Below are positions 25,889 through 34,286 of a DNA stretch of 64,000 nt, in pieces. Position numbers and translations under genes: made by a program. The DNA comes from Ensifer sesbaniae. Its GTDB lineage: Bacteria > Pseudomonadota > Alphaproteobacteria > Rhizobiales > Rhizobiaceae. The stretch lies in assembly GCF_013283665.1 (NCBI RefSeq), contig NZ_JABEKU010000002.1:1424863-1488862 (forward strand). The letters are read 5' to 3'. Numbering within the stretch: the first letter of the stretch is position 1; each line of letters opens with the position of its first letter. The notes beneath the pieces are model-generated. The model did not search any database and was not told the origin of the DNA. It saw nothing but the letters and a program-made list of their open reading frames with translations.

Positions 25889-27208
25889 ATGCCGGAATTG
25901 CTGTCGACAGATCCCGAACTGAACCGGATGCCGACCGAGCAGGACCTTGCCCGGCTGCAGTTCACGACCCTGCTCTACTACCTGCATTGCACCAATCCCG
26001 ATAACGGGCTCGTGCGCGACAAGACTCAGGAAGATGCGCCCGCAAGTATCGCGGCGATCGGCATGGCGCTTGCGACGATCCCCGTGCTGGTCGAGCGGGG
26101 CATCGTCATTCGCAAGTTCGCCGCGAAGATCGCGCGTCGACGGCTGCAGTTTCTGCTGCAATGCCCGCAGGGGCCGGAGCCGGACGCCTCGGGCTACAAG
26201 GGCTTCTTCTATCACTTCCTTGATATCGAGACCGGCAGGCGCGTTTGGGAATGCGAATTGTCGACGATCGACTCCGCCTTCCTTTTTGCTGGTGCGCTGA
26301 CGGTCGCCGCTTATTTTGATGGCGATGCGGCGGACGAAGTCGAAATCCGCCGCTCGGCAAATGCGCTCTATGAACGGGCCGACTGGAACTGGGCCTGCGA
26401 TCACGGACTTACGCTGACGCATGGCTGGCGGCCGGAAAGCGGCTTCATTCCCTATCGCTGGCGCGGTTACGACGAGGGCCTGCTTCTCTACATCCTGGGC
26501 CTCGGTTCCCCCACCCATCCGCTGCCGGCGGAAGCCTACACCGCCTATACCGAAAGCTACGACTGGCGGAACCTCTATGGTCGCGAGCTCCTCTATTCGG
26601 GCCCACTCTTCACGCACCAGCTGTCACATATGTGGATCGATTTCCGCGGTATCCGTGACGCCTTCATGCGCGAGCACAACAGCGACTACTTCCAGAACAG
26701 CCGGCACGCGACCTTCGTCCAGCAGCAATATGCCATCCGCAACCCGCTGAGTTTCGTCGGCTACGGCGAGCATTGCTGGGGGTTCACGGCGAGCGACGGA
26801 CCCGGCTGGACCAAGCGCACCGTGAACGGCAGCGAAAGGGAGTTCTTCGATTACCTTGCCCGCGGTGCGCCCTTCGGCCCGGATGATGGGACCGTGTCGC
26901 CCTGGGCCGTCGTCGCCTCGCTGCCCTTCGCGCCGGAGATCGTCATCCCGACGGTCCGGAACTTTGCCCGCATGGACCTGGGCATGACCAGGCTTTACGG
27001 CTTCAAACCCTCCTTCAACCGAAGCTTTCCGGTGGAGGGAAGCGAATCCGGCTGGTGGGTCAGCCCCTATCACTTCGGCATCGACCAGGGCCCGGTGGTC
27101 CTGATGATCGAGAACTACCGAACCGGCCTGCTGTGGAACATCATGCGCCGGTGCGCGCCGCTGGTGGTGGGACTGAGACGAGCCGGTTTCTCCGGCGGTT
27201 GGCTCTGA
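25889..27208 (+). CDS. Glycoamylase-like (PF10091) protein, related to beta-1,2-glucanases GH144/GH189
   Basis: 439 aa. The protein is (alpha/alpha)6-barrel-like, with FYHFLDIETGRRVWECELST, YRWRGYDEGLLLYILGLGS, GPLFTHQLSHMWIDFRGIRD and a C-terminal GWWVSPYHFGIDQGP, all hallmark blocks of the glycoamylase-like family. This family includes endo-beta-1,2-glucanases and the central domain of NdvB. No secretion signal is visible. The gene begins 2 bp after the GH94 stop, so the two are translationally linked. Together they reproduce the last two domains of NdvB as separate proteins in reversed order, and probably act on beta-1,2-glucan or a similar oligosaccharide. Confidence 0.82.
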   Translation: MPELLSTDPELNRMPTEQDLARLQFTTLLYYLHCTNPDNGLVRDKTQEDAPASIAAIGMALATIPVLVERGIVIRKFAAKIARRRLQFLLQCPQGPEPDASGYKGFFYHFLDIETGRRVWECELSTIDSAFLFAGALTVAAYFDGDAADEVEIRRSANALYERADWNWACDHGLTLTHGWRPESGFIPYRWRGYDEGLLLYILGLGSPTHPLPAEAYTAYTESYDWRNLYGRELLYSGPLFTHQLSHMWIDFRGIRDAFMREHNSDYFQNSRHATFVQQQYAIRNPLSFVGYGEHCWGFTASDGPGWTKRTVNGSEREFFDYLARGAPFGPDDGTVSPWAVVASLPFAPEIVIPTVRNFARMDLGMTRLYGFKPSFNRSFPVEGSESGWWVSPYHFGIDQGPVVLMIENYRTGLLWNIMRRCAPLVVGLRRAGFSGGWL

Positions 27209-27250
27209 GCAGCTAAGGCCGGTATCGACATCTGCAGAAAGGAAACACCC

Positions 27251-29596
27251 ATGAACAAGGGCTTCTTCTCCAACCAGCATGCCGGGCTATCCAGAAGAGA
27301 TCTGATCGTAATGGCAGGGACCGCCGCGCTCGCAAGCTACAGTCACCGGGCGATAGCAGCGCTGGCTGGAGAGGTCCTCACTATCAAGGAAATCGCACAA
27401 GACGAGGACGTGTTTACCTATGTCAGCAGGGTTAAAGGCAGCTTCGATCAGAAAACATACCAGCAGGTTATTGGTGCGGCAAACGACTTCAAGGAGGGCG
27501 ATCAGGCAATCGGAGTAGGCGCTGCCGACGATGCGACCCGACGCAACGCTCGAGCCCTTCTGGCAAACACGAAAATCAAGGATCTGCACCAGCGTCCGCT
27601 ATTCGAGGACGATCTGCAGCGCCTCATATGGCAGACGACTGATCAGGCCCAGTTTGAAAGGACGAAAGACTGGACCATGAGCCAGCTGAAGGAATTTCTT
27701 CTGACCAAATCGGAAGAAGAGATCAAAGGGATCATGAATGGCCTGAGCAGCGACACCATCGGCTGCGTGCCGAAGCTCATGAGCAACGAAGAACTGATCG
27801 CCGTCAGCCAAAAGATTTTCAACGTTATGCCCGGCACCAAGCTGGGCGCCAAAGGATACATGGGCGCACGTATCCAGCCGAATTCGCCGACCGATCACCC
27901 CGATGACATCATGTGGCAGGTCTTTGATGCATTCTCTTACGCAACCGGCGACATCGTCATCGGCACCAACCCCGTCGACAGTACGGTGGACAGCGTCGCT
28001 ACGGTTGAGCGTGCCCTGAAGGACGTCGTCGATACCTTCAAGCTGAACGACGTCGTTCCCTGGTGCGTGCTTGCGCACATCGACGTCCAAGGCGAGGTGA
28101 GTGAGCGTTTCCCTGGCACGGTTTCTACGATGTTCCAGAGCCTTGCAGGTACGGATGACTGCAACAAGATTTTCGACATCACCAACGAGAAGATCCTGAA
28201 GTATGCCCGCGGGAAGGCAGGGGAACGGTATGGCCTTTACTTCGAAACCGGACAGGGCTCGGAATTCACCAACGGCGTGGCCAACGGCGTCGACATGATG
28301 GTGCTGGAGTCGCGAAAGTACGGCTTCAGCAGGGCGGTCGGTATCGAGCTTGCGAAGGTGCAGCCCCAGGGTGCGTGGCTGCATGTCAACGATGTGGCCG
28401 GCTTCATCGGACCAGAGGTCTTCAAGAGCCGCGACCAGCTTGTGCGGTGCTGCCTCGAAGACATGGTCATGGGCAAGCTCCACGGACTTACGATCGGCCT
28501 CGATATCTGCACCACCTTGCACATGACGGTCAGCCTGGACGATCTCGATTGGTGTCAAGACCAGATCATGCCCGCCAATCCGGCATACCTGATTGCCCTG
28601 CCCACCAAGAACGACCCGATGTTGAGCTATCTCACGACCGCGTTTCAGGACCACGTGCGCGTGAGGGAGAAATTCGGCTTCAAGGTCAACGATGCCATGT
28701 GGGACTTCTACAAACGCATCGGGATCGTCGGCAAGGACAACAGCTACACGTCACACTACGGAGATCCCCTCTGGGTCTACTACCAGTACCGCCTCGCCAA
28801 GGGTGACAAGCGGGCCAAGAAAGCAGTCTACGCCGAAGGCAGGCAGCAGATGATGGAGGTCGAAGCGAGAGGCGTCGACCTGGCAACGGGACACGGAGAC
28901 AAGATCTGGGATCTCAACCCTGCGCTGGCGACGAAAGTCAGGGGCCTGTATGATGATGCCAAACAGTCTCTCTGGGCCGAGCTCACGCCGGAGTTTATCG
29001 CGGCCGTCCCCAACGTCGTGCCGGTTCGTACCCTGTCCAAGGACCGAAACGACTACATAGCCCACCCGACTACCGGCGAGACACTGAACCGGGAAGCGAT
29101 TGCCGAAATCGAAAGGCTTAGAGCCTCCTGGGGAAGTGATATGCCCAAGGGCCAGATCGTCATCTCGGACGGTCTGAACGCCAAGGCCATTATGGATGAT
29201 GGCCATCTCTCCCCGTACCTTGAGGAGATGCGCCGGTTGCTTGGCGACGCCGGCGTCACAGTCAGCGACAAGAACATCCTCGTGACGGGCGGCAGAGTGC
29301 GGGCCGGCTATCGAATCGGCGAGATGCTGTTCGAGAAATCGGACCCAGACAGCCTGAGAGGGATACTTCACATAATCGGAGAGCGGCCCGGCACCATGCA
29401 CCATGCTTTCTCGGTCTACATCACCGTCGCTAAAGGCAAGCGGTGGTCAGAGAAAGGTATCGATCACGATGTTACGCGGCTAGTCAGCAATGTCGCGGAT
29501 ACCGCGCTCGCCCCCAAGGAAGCGGCCAAGGAAACCCTGACCATCATCAGAGAAATCGTCGCCAAACAGGTCAACAACAGTCGGCGATACGGATAG
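27251..29596 (+). CDS. eutBC: Ethanolamine ammonia-lyase, EutB-EutC fusion with Tat-like signal peptide
   Basis: 781 aa. Residues 11-36 (LSRRDLIVMAGTAALASYS) form a twin-arginine-type signal: RR, hydrophobic stretch, small residues. Residues about 45-578 are a complete EutB: VMPGTKLGAKGYMGARIQPN carries the substrate Arg 207 and Gln 209, Asn 240 in GTNPV, Glu about 332 in YFETGQG, Asp about 418 in LDIC. From about 579 a EutC domain follows (QIVISDGLNAKA, GERPG), including the cobalamin-contacting region. EutB and EutC are normally separate genes and cytosolic. The enzyme converts ethanolamine to acetaldehyde and ammonia using adenosylcobalamin; an exported form would need the cofactor inserted before Tat export or supplied outside. 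No eutA reactivase gene is nearby. Confidence 0.85.
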   Translation: MNKGFFSNQHAGLSRRDLIVMAGTAALASYSHRAIAALAGEVLTIKEIAQDEDVFTYVSRVKGSFDQKTYQQVIGAANDFKEGDQAIGVGAADDATRRNARALLANTKIKDLHQRPLFEDDLQRLIWQTTDQAQFERTKDWTMSQLKEFLLTKSEEEIKGIMNGLSSDTIGCVPKLMSNEELIAVSQKIFNVMPGTKLGAKGYMGARIQPNSPTDHPDDIMWQVFDAFSYATGDIVIGTNPVDSTVDSVATVERALKDVVDTFKLNDVVPWCVLAHIDVQGEVSERFPGTVSTMFQSLAGTDDCNKIFDITNEKILKYARGKAGERYGLYFETGQGSEFTNGVANGVDMMVLESRKYGFSRAVGIELAKVQPQGAWLHVNDVAGFIGPEVFKSRDQLVRCCLEDMVMGKLHGLTIGLDICTTLHMTVSLDDLDWCQDQIMPANPAYLIALPTKNDPMLSYLTTAFQDHVRVREKFGFKVNDAMWDFYKRIGIVGKDNSYTSHYGDPLWVYYQYRLAKGDKRAKKAVYAEGRQQMMEVEARGVDLATGHGDKIWDLNPALATKVRGLYDDAKQSLWAELTPEFIAAVPNVVPVRTLSKDRNDYIAHPTTGETLNREAIAEIERLRASWGSDMPKGQIVISDGLNAKAIMDDGHLSPYLEEMRRLLGDAGVTVSDKNILVTGGRVRAGYRIGEMLFEKSDPDSLRGILHIIGERPGTMHHAFSVYITVAKGKRWSEKGIDHDVTRLVSNVADTALAPKEAAKETLTIIREIVAKQVNNSRRYG

Positions 29597-29719
29597 GCAG
29601 CCGTCCTGAGGGCCTGTGGTTCGCGGGAAAACCGGAAGTTAGTCGTCATGGTTGGAGGGCCGGCACCTGGCATCTAGAGCTGCATCCTCGCAACCAGCGT
29701 GTTTGCGAAGGACACTTAG

Positions 29720-31399
29720 ATGGATAACCAGCAAGTGCCGCTTAAAGTCACCGCGGCGCGTTTCTTACGATCCTTGCGAATTTTGTTGGCCTCTGAGGTC
29801 GGCGGACGGGCTAAATTGTTGTTTGCCGGGCTCGTGTTGTTGTTGTGCGGGTTGAACGGTCTCAACGTCGTCAACAACTATGTCGGCCGAAACTTTATGA
29901 CCGCGATCGCCGAGCGCCAGACCGACGAATTCGTCCGACAAGCTATTTTCTATATTTGCGTTTTTGCAACCCTTACCGTCGTCGGGGTGATCGCTCGTTA
30001 CGCCGAGGAACAACTGGCGTTGCTGTGGCGCGAGTTCCTCACCCGTCGCGCGGTAAATCTCTACCTCGAGGACGGAACTTACTATCGCCTCGATATTTCA
30101 GGAAAGCTCGCTCATCCGGATCAACGCATCGCAGAGGATATCCGCGCCTTCACTGTCACCACACTTTCTTATGTCATCATGCTGTTCAGCGCTGGGCTGA
30201 CTGTGGTGAGTTTCTCCGGCGTGCTTTGGTCCATAAGCCCCGTTTTGTTTGTCGTCGCGGTCCTCTACGCGGCCTGCGGCTCCTATATAACGATTGTGCT
30301 GGGACGACCACTCATCGACTTGAACTACAACCGGCTCGACAAGGAGGCCAGTTTTCGATCAAGCCTGATCCACGTCCGGGAAAATGCCGAATCCGTTCTG
30401 GTAACGCGTAGCGAGGAGCAACAACAAACTCGCCTCCTGCATCGCTTTGACGACCTGGTCGCCACCATTCGCAGTATCATCGCTGTCAACCGCAACCTGG
30501 GCTTCTTTACCAATGGCTACAACTGGATGATCCAAATCATTCCGGACCTCATCATAGCACCCACGTTCATGAGAGGGGAAATCGAGTTTGGCGTCATCAC
30601 CCAAGCGGGTGCAGCCTTTGCCATGCTCGTCGGTGCATTTTCGTTGATCATTCGGCAGTTCAATTCGATCTCGAACTTTGCCGCCGTCGTCTCTCGCTTG
30701 AGTTCATTGCTGGAGGCCATAGAAAGATCGCACACAAGCGGCACTGCCTGCATTGAACTCAAAGAGCATGAGGGACGGTTCGCATTTGAGCAAGCGACCC
30801 TGCGTGCACCTGATGGATCACCTCTCGTCAACGATCTCTCGATATCCATTCCCGCGACTAGCCGTGTGCTGGTGACGGGAGCCAGCCCTGCCGTGGGAGC
30901 AACCCTGTTCAGGGCGGCTGCTGGAATTCCAGTGGCCGGCGCCGGTCGAATTATTCGGCCTGGCCCGAAGGACCTCATGTTTCTCCCGCAGCGACCCTAC
31001 TTACCTCCTGGCTCGCTGCGGCAAGTGTTGCTTCCTTCGGGCGAACTCAGCGAAGTATCCGATTCCAAACTTCGTCAGGTGCTGCGAGAAACTGGATTGG
31101 AGGACTTGGCCGACGATGCCAGCGCACTGGACAAAGAAGACATCCGAGAAATGTCTCTGGGCGACCAGCAACTCTTGGCAATCGCCAAAGTCCTCCTGGC
31201 CAGACCACAGTTTGTTTTTCTCGACCGGATTGAGACAACGCTCGGACAGAAACTGTTCGATAAAGTGCTGGCCCTCTTCTCGGAAAAGTCGATTGCCTGC
31301 GTCAGTAATAGCGAGCGACCCGACAACCGTGATCTATATGAGGCGGTATTGGAGTGCCACGACGGCGGCAAATGGACATGGAAACCAAGGCGGTTGTGA
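29720..31399 (+). CDS. ABC transporter of the BacA/YddA/ABCD4 type with degenerate ATPase motifs
   Basis: 559 aa. The N-terminal ABC_membrane_2-type domain (residues about 25-330) has roughly six hydrophobic segments (LLFAGLVLLLCGLNGLNVVN and others) and the family's EEQLALLWREFLT. The C-terminal nucleotide-binding domain is abnormal: the Walker A region reads GASPAVGATLF without the essential Lys, and Walker B reads FVFLDRIETTL, where the catalytic Glu is Arg. The signature MSLGDQQLLAIAKVLL remains. Relatives (Rv1819c/BacA of mycobacteria, ABCD4) move cobalamin, peptides or other hydrophilic compounds. It lies 123 bp after the cobalamin-dependent EutBC fusion, so a cofactor role is attractive; ATP-driven transport looks impossible without a partner. 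Confidence 0.75.
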   Translation: MDNQQVPLKVTAARFLRSLRILLASEVGGRAKLLFAGLVLLLCGLNGLNVVNNYVGRNFMTAIAERQTDEFVRQAIFYICVFATLTVVGVIARYAEEQLALLWREFLTRRAVNLYLEDGTYYRLDISGKLAHPDQRIAEDIRAFTVTTLSYVIMLFSAGLTVVSFSGVLWSISPVLFVVAVLYAACGSYITIVLGRPLIDLNYNRLDKEASFRSSLIHVRENAESVLVTRSEEQQQTRLLHRFDDLVATIRSIIAVNRNLGFFTNGYNWMIQIIPDLIIAPTFMRGEIEFGVITQAGAAFAMLVGAFSLIIRQFNSISNFAAVVSRLSSLLEAIERSHTSGTACIELKEHEGRFAFEQATLRAPDGSPLVNDLSISIPATSRVLVTGASPAVGATLFRAAAGIPVAGAGRIIRPGPKDLMFLPQRPYLPPGSLRQVLLPSGELSEVSDSKLRQVLRETGLEDLADDASALDKEDIREMSLGDQQLLAIAKVLLARPQFVFLDRIETTLGQKLFDKVLALFSEKSIACVSNSERPDNRDLYEAVLECHDGGKWTWKPRRL

Positions 31400-31443
31400 C
31401 ACCAGCGGCTCGCTTGGTCGTAAGCGTTATGGTTCCCCCGCCA

Positions 31444-31677
31444 TTATCGCGCCGACCTGCCGGAGCGTTCGGCTTGCCAGGAGCGGATATGCTTCGCAAA
31501 GTCAATCGCGTTGTTGTCATCCGTTCGCATCTGGCGCAACATGCTTCGCCCCGCAATAAGCATCTCGATAAGAAATGCCAAAAGCGATCCGATGAGCGAC
31601 AGAATTGCCCCGCCAAAAAACCAGAAGAGACTTTCTTCACGGAAACAGAACTGGAGGGCACCGGCGCGCGCAATGCG
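31444..31677 (-). pseudogene. Membrane-protein fragment (one or two TM segments)
   Basis: Minus-strand translation gives REESLFWFFGGAILSLIG, a hydrophobic run continuing to LLAFLIEMLIAGRSMLRQM, then a charged tail ending in a stop. This resembles the C-terminus of small bacterial membrane proteins of the DUF2721 kind, but that match is weak. The reading frame upstream has stops and no start with a ribosome-binding site, so the gene is probably truncated. Confidence 0.35.
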
Positions 31678-31837
31678 GCTACACCAACTGGCTTGACCGA
31701 TGGCAGCTCGCGAAGAAGTAGGGCGCCGACACGCCGATAGCCATTCTCCGCCCTCATCTCGTCTGCTCCCAATGTGAAAACCGTGAAGGAAACGGCCTGA
31801 GACTTGGCAGGATCAATCGCAACGCTTGAGGGGACGC

Positions 31838-32444
31838 ATGTGCAGCAAGTACACGATCGAAGTGCTCTTTGACGAACTGTGGCGCCGATCGAAGGCGACG
31901 CGCGATATCACGAACCGGGCGAACCGGTCGCAGGAGGCTTATCCCGATCGGGTCGCGCCTGTCGTTCGGAACACCGCGGACGGGGAGCGCGAGATCGCAA
32001 ACCTCACATGGGGCATGCCCTCAAAGGGGAAGCCCGATTATGGAGTGACCAACATCCGCAAGACGGATTCGCCGCATTGGCGCCGCTAGCTCGGCGTGCA
32101 GAGCCGCTGCCTGGTGCCATGGACGACATTCATCGAGTGGGAAGACACGAAACCGAAGAAGACCGAGCGCCAGTTCGTGATCGACCACGGCCAGCCCCTC
32201 GCCTTTTTCGCCGGGATCTGGACGACATGGAAAGGTGAGCGCGGATCGGCGAAGAACCCACGTGCGGGCGAGCACGAGCTGTTCGGCTTCCTCACCTGCG
32301 CCGGTTCTGCTGACGAGCGAGGCTGACATCGAGCTCTGGATGACGGCAGACTGGGAACAAGCGAAGGCACTGCAGCGTCCCTGTCCCAACGACGCGATGA
32401 CGGTGTTGCCGGCGGAAAGAGCCACGGAGCCGCTGCTCCTTTAG
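31838..32444 (+). pseudogene. SRAP-family (YedK/HMCES-like) SOS-associated peptidase, inactivated
   Basis: Starts MCSKYT, with the catalytic Cys 2 of SRAP proteins that crosslink to abasic sites in ssDNA. An in-frame TAG at 32087-32089 replaces an expected Trp codon in the 'WRRWLG' block (a TGG to TAG change). The frame then continues QSRCLVPWTTFIEWED, another family hallmark. Near 32310 a deletion shifts the frame into LTSEADIELWMTADWEQAKA. At least two lesions make the gene non-functional. Confidence 0.75.
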
Positions 32445-33059
32445 TGGCGGTCAACCTCACCAGAGCGTCCGGGCTTTGGAAAGCCCCTCCCCTGCTGCGC
32501 ACGGCGGGTATGCACGACGTTCGAGGACCGTGCGACCTTACCGCCAGAAACGTTTCGTTTCGACAAAGGTGTCGTGCGCTTCTGCCGCTCGGCGCAGAAG
32601 CTTCGTCTTGTCGTCGGCGCTGACGAGATCGTCGTGGCAGGTCAAAGGGAACCGAAAGCTCTGCGACTTGCAACGATCAACAGCAGACTAGTGAAAATTC
32701 CCGCTCTTGATCTTCAGCGTATCGATATGAAGATCGGGGGTGAACATATCCCTCACCCTGACACCCGCCGCCGGCCGCTCGCGAGAATCCGGGCTGGCCG
32801 GCGAACCACGGGCGAACTCATCGCCGCGGCCGGTCGGCGGCCGGAATGCCCCGTCGCGCTCGGCAAGACTCGACATCATGAACGGATATCAAAAAAATTC
32901 TCGGGCGCCCTTGTGTGCGATGTGCCTTCAGTGCTTACGCGCGGTTACCGTCTCCGGAAGAACCACCTGAATTCTTTCGATGCCCACGAGCGCTTTTTTG
33001 AGGAGTATCGGAGTATCCGTTGCAGAAGTTAAAGCTGTGCAGCCGCTTGGAGGTTGGCG
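32445..33059. other. No gene recognised
   Basis: Open frames occur on both strands, but none shows a convincing start or motif. The neighbouring sequences are all pseudogenes, so this is probably decayed DNA. Confidence 0.3.
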
Positions 33060-33190
33060 CCTTCCTGGGGCATTTGCTGGAGCCCCAAAGTGTCGAGAAC
33101 TCCTCGAGGGGTAGAAAGCCGACAGACTCGTAAAAGGCACGGGTAGCGGCATACTTCTCGTCGGACTTGGACTCTGCAAACGTCTTCGCC
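33060..33190 (-). pseudogene. GNAT acetyltransferase C-terminal fragment
   Basis: Minus-strand translation gives AATRAFYESVGFLPLEEFST followed by LWG. This is the terminal 'FYE-x-x-GF-x-P' acetyltransferase block. The acetyl-CoA-binding region upstream is missing, cut off at the junction with the IS6 remnant. Confidence 0.5.
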
Positions 33191-33223
33191 GTCAGGAAGC
33201 GGGCACACGCAAGCTGAAGCAAC

Positions 33224-33455
33224 TGATCAAACCGGTGAGAGGGTTCAAGACGCTGAAAACGGCTATGCGACGATCAAAGGCTTCGAGGTCATGCGTGCTT
33301 TGCGCAAAGGACAGGCCGCGATTTTCAACCTGACGGGCGACCTCCATGGAGAAGCACGCATCGTTGAACGTGCTTTCGGCATGGGACCGAGTGCGCTGAC
33401 GGAGCCTGTAGCACTGCTCGCTCAGAATTTCGAAAACCGCGAGGCCGCCAGCTAA
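33224..33455 (+). pseudogene. IS6-family transposase, C-terminal fragment
   Basis: The plus frame reads YATIKGFEVMRALRKGQAAI, then GEARIVERAFGMGPSALTEP and a stop. This is the standard C-terminus of IS6/IS26-like transposases from rhizobia. The DDE core is absent. A frame change near 33250 separates a preceding piece (LIKPVRGFKTLKTA). Confidence 0.6.
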
Positions 33456-33568
33456 GCGACGTCCCGCACAACGGCCATCACAACCAAAAGGGAAATTTGC
33501 AACAGAGCCGCTATCCCAAGCTTGCGTCGACAGCCTCGGGATAGCTCTTTTCCCAATCTTATGTTCCC

Positions 33569-34045
33569 TTACGACGTTACGACGTGGATCTCAGGATTGC
33601 GTTTTTGAAGGTCTTGTAAGATTTCCTCGAGTAAGGAACTTTCGATATTCGAGTTGCGTCGGTAAACCTCTGCGTAGAGGCCACCTCGCTGAACGCAGTG
33701 CTCCATTGCCGAACTAGCCAGACCGCGGGCTACAAGTTCTTGATCAGGCCCTGGTTCGACAAAGAATGCATCAAGGAGAGAGCCAGGGCGTCCTCGACGA
33801 CTGCAGAAAATAGGGATGGAGATCGCGAAGCCCAAGTTCGCCGTCCCCTTCGAAGCGATAAACGCAGTGAACTTGGGAGCGGTCCCGAAGCCATGCCGGA
33901 GAAAGTCCTCCGGCGAGGATTCGACAATGCGCGGCCCACCGGGGTGGGCGGCGTCGCTGTATCCCAAGTCAAAGGCGATGTCGCTGCGTGAACCCCTTTG
34001 CGGAGCAGCCGAAGCCGTCACTGCGATGCCGAGGGGTCTAGGCAA
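33569..34045 (-). CDS. GNAT-family N-acetyltransferase
   Basis: 158 aa. The core reads SSPEDFLRHGFGTAPKFTAF, NLGFAISIPIFCSRRGRPG and a C-terminal LYAEVYRRNSN block, typical of small GNATs that acetylate amines or protein N-termini. The usual R/Q-x-x-G-x-G/A acetyl-CoA loop appears as EPGPDQELVARGLASSAM, which is altered: the glycine-rich loop is not canonical, so activity is uncertain. The true start may lie downstream of the annotated ATG, because the first 30 residues are unlike a GNAT. Confidence 0.55.
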   Translation of the reverse strand: MPRPLGIAVTASAAPQRGSRSDIAFDLGYSDAAHPGGPRIVESSPEDFLRHGFGTAPKFTAFIASKGTANLGFAISIPIFCSRRGRPGSLLDAFFVEPGPDQELVARGLASSAMEHCVQRGGLYAEVYRRNSNIESSLLEEILQDLQKRNPEIHVVTS

Positions 34046-34286
34046 GTCCTCAAAATCGATCGCGGGTTTTGGACCTCACTGAAGTGTTCGCGTCGGCATA
34101 CGATCTTTGACCAGATTCCCCTCACGGGCGCATGTAACATTAAAGTTGCAACTTGGCGTGAAATGGTAAGATCACACGCGGCTAATACAGCAGTAATCCC
34201 TAAGCCGGGATGCCTTCGCACAAGATCAGCCAGAACCGTTGCGAGATCCGGCCGGCAAGCAAATCAACAAGCCTGTGGGTGAGCGA
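34046..34286. promoter_or_regulatory. Promoter region of the DUF2092 gene
   Basis: 241 bp divergent region between GNAT and DUF2092 genes. It contains one copy of the candidate AraC-operator motif at 34153-34173. No coding potential is seen. Confidence 0.4.
34153..34173 (+). promoter_or_regulatory. Candidate AraC-type operator, copy A
   Basis: Reads TTGGCGTGAAATGGTAAGAT plus one base. It is near-identical to copies at 40254, 40590 and 42344 and lies 113 bp upstream of the DUF2092 start. Confidence 0.6.

Noticed and set aside
29720-31399. Naming the ABC protein bacA or sbmA
   Set aside because: The family relation is distant and, unlike SbmA, it has an ATPase domain, though degenerate; a gene name would mislead.
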